A DNA stretch of 64,000 nt from Caldimicrobium sp964493015 (GTDB taxonomy: Bacteria > Desulfobacterota > Thermodesulfobacteria > Thermodesulfobacteriales > Thermodesulfobacteriaceae), in the NCBI GenBank assembly GCA_964493015.1, contig CAZBLU010000003.1, forward strand, positions 1 to 64,000, written 5' to 3'. The notes beneath the pieces are model-generated. The model saw nothing but the letters and a program-made list of their open reading frames with translations. It ran no database searches and was not told the DNA's origin. Made by a program: the position numbers and the translations under genes. Shown piece by piece: positions 1-6,675 of this stretch; position 1 is the first letter of the stretch, and each line of letters starts with the position of its first letter.

Positions 1-508
1 GATTTTTAACAGTATCTAAAGTCCGAAAGGTTATTCCAGCTAAGGTCATAATTCTCTCTTTTCTATATTTTTGATTGTAGTAATCAGTATGACAAAAAAG
101 GCAACTTTCCGAAGAGACTACCTGAGATGCATAAACTGGATCAGTAAAGACTTTATGAAGCCTTTCAAGCATATGTTTTTGCCCTTTAAAAGTAAAGTTA
201 TATAGATCTGATAAGCCTTTTAATTTAGCTCTTATGTAGTAAACCACCCCTGGCCTTCCATGACAATCTAAACAAGCTACTCCATGTTGGGAATGAATAT
301 TTTTCCTCCAAGTATAAACTTCTGATAGAGGACCTGTACCCTCTTTAGAATGACACTTGGCACAAAACTGTGGATTACTGGTAAAGTGGAGTAATTCTAT
401 ATTAAGATAAATTATTCCAATAAAGAGTCCTAAAAAAAGAATTAAGGTTAAAATAGGCCTCTTTTGAACAAAACTTTTAAAAGAAAAAAAGATACCTCGA
501 TTCCCCAT
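1..508 (-). CDS. NapC/NirT/NrfH-type multihaem cytochrome c (partial, 3' end outside the window)
   Basis: Membrane-anchored multihaem c-type cytochrome. Proteins of this family pass electrons from the quinol pool to a periplasmic reductase. About 169 residues are visible. Residues ~20-35 form one hydrophobic anchor. Three haem-binding CxxCH motifs follow: CAKCH (49-53), CLDCH (79-83) and CLFCH (136-140). The spacing of the first two, with the HGVACLDCH context, is typical of NapC/NrfH. The ATG has a strong GGAGGGGG upstream. The remaining haem(s), expected for a tetrahaem protein, and any reductase partner lie beyond the left edge, so the substrate cannot be named. It is divergent from the small gene and HxlR-type regulator to its right. 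Confidence 0.85.
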   Translation of the reverse strand, partial: MGNRGIFFSFKSFVQKRPILTLILFLGLFIGIIYLNIELLHFTSNPQFCAKCHSKEGTGPLSEVYTWRKNIHSQHGVACLDCHGRPGVVYYIRAKLKGLSDLYNFTFKGQKHMLERLHKVFTDPVYASQVVSSESCLFCHTDYYNQKYRKERIMTLAGITFRTLDTVKN

Positions 509-541
509 ATACCCCCTCCTTAAATCAATTTTTACTTAGTA

Positions 542-569
542 AATTTAGAATTAATCCTTAGTTTGTCAA
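542..569 (-). promoter_or_regulatory. Predicted sigma-70 promoter of the multihaem cytochrome gene
   Basis: On the minus strand a perfect TTGACA (569-564) is followed after 16 bases by TAAATT (547-542), about 34 bases before the cytochrome ATG. Further upstream, near 592-617, is an imperfect inverted repeat (AAACTC / GAGTTT around GGCT) that could bind a regulator or fold. Called by eye, with no transcript data. Confidence 0.45.
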
Positions 570-747
570 GGGTTGTTTATGCGTCCATATGATTTTAAAC
601 TCGGCTGAGTTTTTAAAAACTTATCACAAAAATATTCTAAAGGAGCGGAAGTTGAAAAAATTTTGTGTTAGCAAATTTTACTATGCTTGACAAACTTATA
701 ATAAGATTAACCATTACAAAGAAAATTTTCACAAGGAGGTGAAAGCT

Positions 748-987
748 ATGAAGGTTGATGTTGATCCAGAGGTTTTATGTAATAAAATAAAAGAAATTTT
801 TCCTGATCTTGGGGAATGTGCTATTGATATAAAAGTATTCTGGGATCAGGAATTAGGGAAATATGCGGTTATTTTAGAAAAAGGGGAAAGAACTGCCAAA
901 ATTTATTTGGAAGATGAAGAAGTTAAGAATTGTTTAATGGGAAAAAAGTGTATTTCCTCGGCTCTACAGGTTGGACAGATGAAATAA
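748..987 (+). CDS. Small hypothetical protein, 79 aa, four cysteines
   Basis: I do not recognise this family. I chose the ATG at 748 rather than an upstream in-frame GTG because a perfect AAGGAGGT lies 7 bases before it. The protein is acidic and soluble, with no membrane segment. It looks like alternating helix and strand, and has four cysteines (around residues 11, 24, 64 and 70), the last two in a CLMGKKC segment that could bind metal or form a disulfide. It ends 4 bases before the HxlR-like regulator, so the two are almost certainly cotranscribed and may work together, perhaps as partner or sensor. That role is inference. Confidence 0.7.
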   Translation: MKVDVDPEVLCNKIKEIFPDLGECAIDIKVFWDQELGKYAVILEKGERTAKIYLEDEEVKNCLMGKKCISSALQVGQMK

Positions 988-991
988 CTAT

Positions 992-1543
992 ATGCGAACC
1001 TTACTTGAGTGTAAATGGGCTCTTCAGATTATAAAAAATTTAGCTGAGGGTCTTAAAAGACCTTCAGAGTTACTAAAAAATATTTCTGGTCTATTGGAAA
1101 GGGTTCTCTATCATAGGCTAAAAGCTCTTGAATCAAAGGGTATAATTGGGAAGGAGTCAAATAATAAATATCCCTTGAAAACTTTCTATTATTTAAATGA
1201 TAAAGAACCCTTACAGCCACTTGTTTCTCTTTTAAGTAAATTAGAGGAAACTAATAAGATAGAAAAAATATTGGGTTCCAAGTGGTTATTGCTTCTTTTA
1301 AATCATCCAAAAAGACCATCATCTCCTAAGGAGTTGTTGTTGGTATTACCTGGTATTTCTGAAAAAGTTCTTTACGAAAATTTAAATTATTTAATCGCTT
1401 TAGGTCTAATAGATCGTATAGTAAAAGCTACGAAGCCGGTTGCTACGCTCCATGGATTAAACAATAAAGGGGAGGAGTTCCTCCCCTCCTTAGAATATGC
1501 CAAAAATATTATTCTTTCCATATGGAAAAAAACAAAGTCGTGA
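992..1543 (+). CDS. Transcriptional regulator with two tandem HxlR-type winged-helix domains
   Basis: HxlR/MarR-like DNA-binding protein of 183 aa. Family members are normally ~110-aa single-domain proteins that bind DNA as dimers. Here the signature appears twice: residues ~7-70 (CKWALQIIKNL with a recognition helix around ERVLYHRLKALESKGII) and ~93-160 (GSKWLLLLL with EKVLYENLNYLIALGLI). The protein may therefore be a covalent pseudo-dimer. The N-terminal sensing extension is absent. It is translationally close to the upstream 79-aa gene. Its 3' end converges on the cytochrome P460 gene and contains that gene's terminator hairpin. Likely targets are the adjacent cytochrome genes, by position only. 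Confidence 0.8.
   Translation: MRTLLECKWALQIIKNLAEGLKRPSELLKNISGLLERVLYHRLKALESKGIIGKESNNKYPLKTFYYLNDKEPLQPLVSLLSKLEETNKIEKILGSKWLLLLLNHPKRPSSPKELLLVLPGISEKVLYENLNYLIALGLIDRIVKATKPVATLHGLNNKGEEFLPSLEYAKNIILSIWKKTKS
1461..1486 (-). terminator. Rho-independent terminator for the cytochrome P460 transcript
   Basis: GGGGAGGA and TCCTCCCC (1469-1476 / 1479-1486) pair perfectly. Read on the minus strand the hairpin is followed by TTTATTGTTT. It lies 23 bases beyond the stop codon of the repaired P460 frame and inside the 3' coding end of the convergent HxlR gene. On the plus strand no T-run follows, so it should act only on the P460 side. Confidence 0.65.
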
Positions 1544-1985
1544 TCTTTAACTTGAGCATGACAGCTGTGACAGTCCTTCTTCATGTCCTTGACTAAGGAT
1601 TTTCCCTGTGCATCATAAGCATAATAGCCCCAACCATCTGTATCCTTAAATTTTTTTAAGTTTTTGCTCATAAAGGCTTCCAGTCTTTTTCCCCTTCTAT
1701 AAAAGCACCATTATCTTCCTTATGTTGATAGAACACAATAGCTATCTTTGTCCCATCAGGGAAGGACCTTTTATCTTTAACTTTTACCGTATTTAAGCCC
1801 TTTTTATTGATATAAACATGATGGATACCGAAAAAGGGCTCGTAAAGAGGATGTTTTTTATCAAAAATTACCATGCTCTTCACATGATGCCAAGTTCGGT
1901 AGCTCTTGAGCATAGTTTCTTCACCCAAAGCAAGGGAGAAATAAAATAAGATGAAGCCTAATAAGGCAAACAAGATTTTACCCAT
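1509..1985 (-). pseudogene. Cytochrome P460 family protein, reading frame broken twice
   Basis: Periplasmic P460-type c-haem protein. This family handles hydroxylamine, NO or similar small molecules. The 5' frame (105 codons from 1985) has a signal peptide (residues ~1-21) and the P460 N-terminal half, but stops at 1668. A second frame resumes at once with GWGYYAYDAQG and the haem motif CHSCH. Adding one A to the A5 run near 1690 joins the halves. Removing one T from the T7 run near 1530 gives the expected family ending (DFVFSIWKE) and a TAA at 1509, 23 bases before a good terminator. The ATG has AAGGAGGT upstream. Both lesions are in homopolymers, so sequencing error is as likely as real decay. 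If the frames are real, the gene is dead or needs frameshifting. Confidence 0.7.
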
Positions 1986-2021
1986 AAGCTACCTCCTTTT
2001 TGATTTTTTATTTTAATAAAA

Positions 2022-2049
2022 ATTATAGATTAGATATTAGTATGGTCAA
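2022..2049 (-). promoter_or_regulatory. Strong predicted promoter for the cytochrome P460 gene
   Basis: On the minus strand TTGACC (2049-2044), a 16-base spacer, then a perfect TATAAT (2027-2022), about 37 bases before the P460 ATG. A 33-base palindrome abuts it upstream. Keeping such a promoter argues against long-standing decay of the gene. Confidence 0.6.
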
Positions 2050-2053
2050 TTAC

Positions 2054-2086
2054 TGATTTTTTAGTGAGAGTCTAACCAAAAAATCA
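2054..2086. promoter_or_regulatory. 33-bp near-perfect palindrome upstream of the P460 promoter
   Basis: Outer arms TGATTTTTT and AAAAAATCA pair perfectly. Inside them GT/AC and AGA/TCT also match, separated by single mismatches. The element ends 5 bases from the -35 box, in the usual place for an activator site, and has TGA...TCA ends like CRP/FNR-type operators, though the spacing does not match the FNR consensus. The binding protein is unknown; the neighbouring tandem HxlR protein is one candidate. Confidence 0.45.
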
Positions 2087-2224
2087 GATAGTTAAAGACC
2101 CAAACCTTTGATAAGGATGTAGGTAATAAGGATGGCCCCTGTTATACGTAAAATCCAGAGATATCAGGGGCTTTCTTTAAGATAGGTCCAGACGAATCTT
2201 TTATACCTTTGCCAAAGAGAGGGT

Positions 2225-2755
2225 TTATCCATCCTTTATAACCTCATAAATTCCTGGGAGATGTCTATATCTCTCTGCGTAATCTAAACCATAGCCTACA
2301 AGAAAGCCTTTCTCTAAAGAAAATCCCACATAGTCAAGGGGCACTTCTACCTTTCGCCTCTCCCTTTTATCAATGAGGGCACAGACCTTAAGGCTTTTAG
2401 GTTTATGCAAGGCTAAATGCCTCCTCAAGAATTCAAGGGTTAATCCAGTATCCACAATGTCCTCAACGAGGATAACATTTTTGCCCTCTAAAGAAACTTC
2501 CACATCCTTGGTTATAGTTACTTCCCCTGAAGAGGTGTCAGAAAGACCATAACTTTTGACTCTAACAAAGTCAATTTCTAAGGGCCTATTGGAGAGGGCC
2601 CTAACTAAATCAGCAAGAAAAATAAAGGCTCCTTTAAGAGTGCCTATAAAGACAAGGGGTTCCTCAGGGAAGTCTTTCTCTATAGCTTGAGCCAGTTCTT
2701 GGATACGCCTTTTGATCAGTTCTTCAGAAAGGATTTTTCTAAGTTTTTCTGGCAT
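2225..2755 (-). CDS. hpt: Hypoxanthine phosphoribosyltransferase
   Basis: Purine salvage enzyme that joins hypoxanthine (and usually guanine) to PRPP to give IMP or GMP in the cytoplasm. The type I PRTase PRPP loop is clear: VILVEDIVDTGLTL, residues ~94-107. The metal-binding and purine-binding parts (SYG, and VGYGLDYAERYRHLP near the end) match the family. I use the ATG at 2755 (176 aa, usual length). An upstream in-frame ATG at 2794 would add 13 residues unlike the family and overlap gyrB by 32 bases. Neither start has a good ribosome-binding site, so translation is probably coupled to gyrB, whose stop is 8 bases upstream. Confidence 0.93.
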   Translation of the reverse strand: MPEKLRKILSEELIKRRIQELAQAIEKDFPEEPLVFIGTLKGAFIFLADLVRALSNRPLEIDFVRVKSYGLSDTSSGEVTITKDVEVSLEGKNVILVEDIVDTGLTLEFLRRHLALHKPKSLKVCALIDKRERRKVEVPLDYVGFSLEKGFLVGYGLDYAERYRHLPGIYEVIKDG

Positions 2756-2762
2756 GGCTTTA

Positions 2763-5162
2763 TTATATATCCAATTCTCTGTATTCCAAGGCATGTTGAT
2801 AAATGAATTCTTTTCTGGGCTCTACGCTTTCTCCCATCAGCACTGTAAACATCTCATCAGCCTTTTCGGCATCCTGAATAGCTACCTTTTTAAGGATGCG
2901 TTTTTGGGGATCCATAGTGGTCTCCCATAACTGTTGTGGATTCATTTCTCCAAGACCTTTATATCTTTGGATATAAAGACCCTTCCTTCCTTCTTCTCTT
3001 ATCCAGGATAAAAGATCATTGAGCTTAGTCAGAAAATCCTCAAAGACTTTTTTTTCCTCTCGGTAGAGTATTTCTAAGGTGGCCCCGTTATATTCCTTTA
3101 GACTTTCAAAGAGTTTCAGCGCTTCACGATAGTCTTTTTCTAAAATCAATTCTGGGCCTATTTTGCAAAGTCCATAACTTTCTCTTTCTGAAAGGAGATG
3201 AAACTCAAAGTATTTGGGATTGTATAAGCTATTTCTAACTTTTGAGATTTTAAAACCTAATTTATGGAAGCCTTGAGAGAGCTCTTCTATTTTTTTCTCA
3301 TCTTCAAAGTCTTTTAAACTCTTAATATCTTTTCTGAGAAGCAAAATTACTCCTTTTACGGGATAATTTTTCTTTAAGAGATTAAGTAGGGCCTTTTCCA
3401 ATTGGGAGAGGCCTTGAAAGAATTTGACAGGGTCTTTTATTACCTGAGGTTTACCTTCTTTAAGACAAGTTATTTTTACATTGGATATAATTCTTTTAAA
3501 GATGTAGCGATCGAGCTCTACATCATCTTTTAAGTAGACCTCTTTTTTCCCTTCTACCACTCGATAGAGAGGTGGTTGAGCAATATATAGCCATCCCCTT
3601 TCTATCAGCTGGGGCATTTGTCTGTAGAAAAAGGTGAGAAGCAGAGTCCTTATGTGGGCACCATCTACATCGGCATCAGTCATCAGGATAATTTTGTGAT
3701 ATTTACACTTATCGGGATTAAAATCCTCTGGACCTATCCCTGCGCCAATAGATGCAATAAGACTTTTAATCTCCTCTGAAGAAAGCATTTTTTCAAAGTT
3801 TGCCTTTTCCACGTTAAGAATTTTTCCTCTTAAGGGTAAAATAGCCTGAAATTTTCTATCCCGAGCTTGTTTAGCCGAACCGCCTGCGGAGTCTCCTTCA
3901 ACAATAAAGAGTTCTCTTTTCTCAGGATCCTTTTCTGTGCAGTCAGATAGTTTGCCTGCAGTGAGGAATTCTTCAGCTTCGCTCTTTTTTCTAACAAGTT
4001 CTCTGGCCTTACGGGAAGCCTCTCTTGCTTTAGCTGCAGTCAAGATCTTCTGGATGATTTTCTTTGCCTCTCCTGGATTTTCTTCGAAATATTTCAAAAG
4101 CCCTTCATAGACTATAGATTCTACAATAGGTTTCACTTCGCTGTTACCTAATTTCATCTTGGTTTGGCCTTCAAATTGGGGATTAGGAACTTTTAGAGAA
4201 ATAACTGCTGTTAATCCCTCTCTTACATCCTCACCCTCAATCTTTATCTTTAATTGTTTAGCTAACTTTTCGGAATCCAGATAGCGGTTAACAGCTTTGG
4301 TGAGGGCAGCCCTAAAACCAATAACATGGGTCCCCCCTTCCTTAGTATTAATATTATTAACATAGCTGTTTATAGTCTCTGTATATCCAGCATTGTATTG
4401 CAGGGCAATTTCAGCAATAATGTGATCTCTTTCCCCAGCAATATAAATAACCTTAGAGTGAATAGGTTCCTTTTTTTGATTTAGGGCCTTAACTAATTCA
4501 ACGATACCACCTTTATAATGGAATTTCTCACTATAATCAATCCTTTCATCTACAAAGTAAAATTTTACCTGGGGATTTAAATAGGCAAGCTCTTTTATTC
4601 TTTTTAAGACAGTTTCCATGTCAAATTCAAGCTCACTACCAAAGATTTCGGGATCAGGCTTAAAACAAACCTTTGTTCCCCTCTTAGTGGTCTTGCCAAT
4701 TGCTTTAACCTCTCCTGTGGGGACACCCCTTTGATAACTCTGGGTATAGATTAGGCCATCCCTATACACCTCTACTTTGAGCCATTCAGAAAGGGCATTT
4801 ACCACAGAAACTCCCACTCCATGTAATCCTCCAGAAACCTTGTAAGCACCGTGATCAAATTTGGCCCCCGCATGGAGCCTGGTCATCACTAATTCTAAGG
4901 CTGAAACTTTTTCTTCGGGATGTATATCTACGGGAATTCCCCTTCCATTATCTTCTACACAGGCAGAGCCATCTTTCCTTAGAGTAACTCTAATTTCAGT
5001 AGCATAACCAGCAAGAGCCTCATCAACGGCATTATCAAGCACTTCCCAGAGAAGATGATGAAAGCCATATTGGTCAGTGGAGCCAATGTACATGGCTGGG
5101 CGAACCCTTACGCCCTCAAGGCCAGAAAGGACCTTTATACTTTGAGCCTCATAATTTTCCAT
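2763..5162 (-). CDS. gyrB: DNA gyrase subunit B
   Basis: ATPase subunit of DNA gyrase, which with GyrA introduces negative supercoils. The GHKL ATPase domain holds Mg-binding Asn44 (EVLDNAVDEAL) and GGLHGVGVSVVNALS. The TOPRIM domain has EGDSAGGSAKQARDR at ~420 and the metal-binding segment with DADVDGAH. The C-terminal tail (QRYKGLGEMNPQQLWETT) contacts GyrA. At 799 aa it is the long form with the ~165-residue insert also seen in E. coli GyrB. GyrB-type wording (YKVSGGLHGVG) and its place after dnaN favour gyrase over topoisomerase IV. It is transcribed from the dnaN promoter, starting 27 bases after dnaN. Confidence 0.97.
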   Translation of the reverse strand: MENYEAQSIKVLSGLEGVRVRPAMYIGSTDQYGFHHLLWEVLDNAVDEALAGYATEIRVTLRKDGSACVEDNGRGIPVDIHPEEKVSALELVMTRLHAGAKFDHGAYKVSGGLHGVGVSVVNALSEWLKVEVYRDGLIYTQSYQRGVPTGEVKAIGKTTKRGTKVCFKPDPEIFGSELEFDMETVLKRIKELAYLNPQVKFYFVDERIDYSEKFHYKGGIVELVKALNQKKEPIHSKVIYIAGERDHIIAEIALQYNAGYTETINSYVNNINTKEGGTHVIGFRAALTKAVNRYLDSEKLAKQLKIKIEGEDVREGLTAVISLKVPNPQFEGQTKMKLGNSEVKPIVESIVYEGLLKYFEENPGEAKKIIQKILTAAKAREASRKARELVRKKSEAEEFLTAGKLSDCTEKDPEKRELFIVEGDSAGGSAKQARDRKFQAILPLRGKILNVEKANFEKMLSSEEIKSLIASIGAGIGPEDFNPDKCKYHKIILMTDADVDGAHIRTLLLTFFYRQMPQLIERGWLYIAQPPLYRVVEGKKEVYLKDDVELDRYIFKRIISNVKITCLKEGKPQVIKDPVKFFQGLSQLEKALLNLLKKNYPVKGVILLLRKDIKSLKDFEDEKKIEELSQGFHKLGFKISKVRNSLYNPKYFEFHLLSERESYGLCKIGPELILEKDYREALKLFESLKEYNGATLEILYREEKKVFEDFLTKLNDLLSWIREEGRKGLYIQRYKGLGEMNPQQLWETTMDPQKRILKKVAIQDAEKADEMFTVLMGESVEPRKEFIYQHALEYRELDI

Positions 5163-5189
5163 AAAGAAACCTCACCCCACTTACTAATC

Positions 5190-6314
5190 TTAGATGACCA
5201 TGGGCATTAGGAGATAGAGAAAACCTTCATCTCTATAGCCTGTGATGAGGCAGGGGGACCTTTCATCCTTTATTTTTATTTCCACTTCTTCGGACTTCAT
5301 AATTTCTAAAGCAGAAATTAAATAGTCAGTATTAAAATTTATGATCAAAGGCTCTCCTTCATATTCTGCCTTAACTTTTATTACCGCCCTCCCCATCTCT
5401 GATTCAGGAGAACTGAGGGTAACCAAACCTGGTTTTAAATCCATCCTTACAGGTTTTAACTTTTCCGAGACAAGAAGAGATACTCGTTTCAGATTCTCCA
5501 AGAATAACTTACGCTCAATCTTTAATTTATTTTCAAAGTCTTGAGGAATAACCGCTTTATAATCTGGGAAAGAGCCTTCCAATACTCTACTAAAAAAGAG
5601 CCCACCACTAAAATGAAGCACTGCATAATTGTTAATAAAACCAAATCTAACTAATAATTCATCTTCAGCAATTTCTGCTATTTTTTCAGCCCCTTTTCTG
5701 GCAACAATAAACCCCTCTTGCCAGTTTGTCCTTTTAAGCCCATCAACAACCCTGTCAAGGAGGGCAAGTCTGTGACCATCTGAAGCTACAGTTCTCAAAA
5801 TCTCCTCTTCAACAAGGGGTTCAAAATATACCCCACCCAATACAAAGCGAGCTTCATCTTTGGAAGAACAAAAAGAGGTTTTCTCAATAAGTTCACTTAA
5901 AACCTTACCAGGGATTTCGAGTAAGTTTTCTTCTCCAAATTCAGGTAGATTGGGAAATTCTTCTGCATCCGTCGTAGCTAATTCATAGACAACCGTTTCA
6001 TCTTCATCACGAATTAACAGCCTATTATCCTCTTTGGTGAGAATCACTTCATCTTCAGGAAAATTTTTCACAATATCGTAAAACTTGCGACAAGGCACAC
6101 AAAAGGGAGATACTTGGCCTTCTCCAGTCTCTACCAAGGTTTTACCTTTAAATCCCTGTTCTAAATCTGTAGTAGTAAGATAGAGAGTCTTTTCTTCAGG
6201 GAAAAATTCTATTAAGGCCATTGAGAGAACAGCCATAGAGGCCCTCTTATCAGCTACACCTTCTCCTCTTTTAAGTAGCTTTTCCAGAGAGTCTCTTTTT
6301 ATTTTTAATTCCAT
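5190..6314 (-). CDS. dnaN: DNA polymerase III beta subunit (sliding clamp)
   Basis: Ring-shaped processivity clamp that holds DNA polymerase III on the template. At 374 aa it has the normal length, with three clamp folds. Recognisable segments are the FVLGGVYFEP region, ASDGHRLALLD, and the C-terminal LITGYRDEGFLYLLMPMVI, which carries the conserved M-P-M-x end. The ATG has GGAGGAAGAG upstream. It leads a dnaN-gyrB-hpt operon. dnaA is not next to it, unlike the classical dnaA-dnaN order. Confidence 0.97.
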   Translation of the reverse strand: MELKIKRDSLEKLLKRGEGVADKRASMAVLSMALIEFFPEEKTLYLTTTDLEQGFKGKTLVETGEGQVSPFCVPCRKFYDIVKNFPEDEVILTKEDNRLLIRDEDETVVYELATTDAEEFPNLPEFGEENLLEIPGKVLSELIEKTSFCSSKDEARFVLGGVYFEPLVEEEILRTVASDGHRLALLDRVVDGLKRTNWQEGFIVARKGAEKIAEIAEDELLVRFGFINNYAVLHFSGGLFFSRVLEGSFPDYKAVIPQDFENKLKIERKLFLENLKRVSLLVSEKLKPVRMDLKPGLVTLSSPESEMGRAVIKVKAEYEGEPLIINFNTDYLISALEIMKSEEVEIKIKDERSPCLITGYRDEGFLYLLMPMVI

Positions 6315-6347
6315 CTCTTCCTCCTACTTGTGAAAGATTTTTTTATT

Positions 6348-6373
6348 ATTATACCATTAAAAGTTGTGGAAAA
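6348..6373 (-). promoter_or_regulatory. dnaN promoter -10 box with an overlapping DnaA-box-like site
   Basis: On the minus strand a perfect TATAAT (6353-6348) lies about 34 bases before the dnaN ATG. The -35 region is only a T-rich stretch. TTTTCCACAA (6373-6364) lies between the -35 and -10 regions and matches the DnaA box TTATCCACA at 8 of 9 positions. DnaA control of this operon is possible, but a single site does not make an origin. Confidence 0.45.
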
Positions 6374-6441
6374 AAGATCTTTTGCCCCAGGATCTTAGTC
6401 TGATTGAATCACTTTTTTCAGATGGTTAAAGGGGGCTAAAG

Positions 6442-6502
6442 ATAGTTTGGTCTTGTTATAGTTTCAAATGCTTGCTCGCTTCTTAAAAAGATACTAAACT
6501 AT
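6442..6502 (+). promoter_or_regulatory. copA upstream control region: repeats and promoter
   Basis: TTGCTC (6472-6477), a 17-base spacer and TAAACT (6495-6500) form a plausible promoter facing copA. ATAGTTT occurs at 6442-6448 and again 16 bases later (6458-6464), and its inverse AAACTAT (6496-6502) overlaps the -10 box. The outer copies extend to a 10-base inverted repeat with one mismatch. This suggests regulator binding over the promoter, perhaps a copper sensor. No such regulator gene is nearby. Confidence 0.4.
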
Positions 6503-6534
6503 AAAGATATTTTTCTCGTGAGAAAGGGGGCTTT

Positions 6535-6630
6535 ATGCAGGCCTTTTTAGCGAGTTTGCTAAGAAAGATCTGGCCAATTAAAGAAAGCTTGCTGATAAAA
6601 AGCCTTTGGCCAAAAATCGTTTTAAAATGA
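6535..6630 (+). CDS. Possible 31-aa peptide upstream of copA
   Basis: A short ATG frame preceded by AGAAAGGGGG, 4 bases before the start. It encodes an amphipathic, hydrophobic and basic peptide with several Leu, Ile and Trp and no acidic residue except one Glu. It ends 45 bases before copA and lies just downstream of the predicted promoter, so it would be in the copA leader. It could be a membrane micro-protein, a leader peptide controlling copA, or chance. I recognise no homologue. Confidence 0.3.
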   Translation: MQAFLASLLRKIWPIKESLLIKSLWPKIVLK

Positions 6631-6675
6631 AGCTTAGAAAAGGTATATCTTGCCTTTCTAAAAGAGGAGTAGGCT

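Noticed and set aside
687..720. TTGACA followed by TATAAT upstream of the 79-aa gene
   Set aside because: The two boxes are only 4 bases apart and no good -10 lies 15-18 bases from the -35, so I did not call a promoter.
1387..1671. 94-codon minus frame as a separate gene
   Set aside because: It is the 3' half of cytochrome P460. Its last ~40 codons, antisense to the HxlR gene, do not resemble the family and disappear when the T7 run is corrected.
1685..1697. Programmed -1 frameshifting in the P460 gene
   Set aside because: The GGGGAAAAAG run is not a canonical X-XXY-YYZ slippery site in the zero frame and a second indel is also needed, so error or decay is simpler.
2135..2171. Inverted repeat GCCCCTG / CAGGGGC between P460 and hpt
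   Set aside because: The 23-base loop and weak T-run make a terminator doubtful, and no gene ends on the plus strand here.
6315..6675. Replication origin next to dnaN
   Set aside because: Only one DnaA-box-like site and no AT-rich repeat array, and dnaA is not adjacent.
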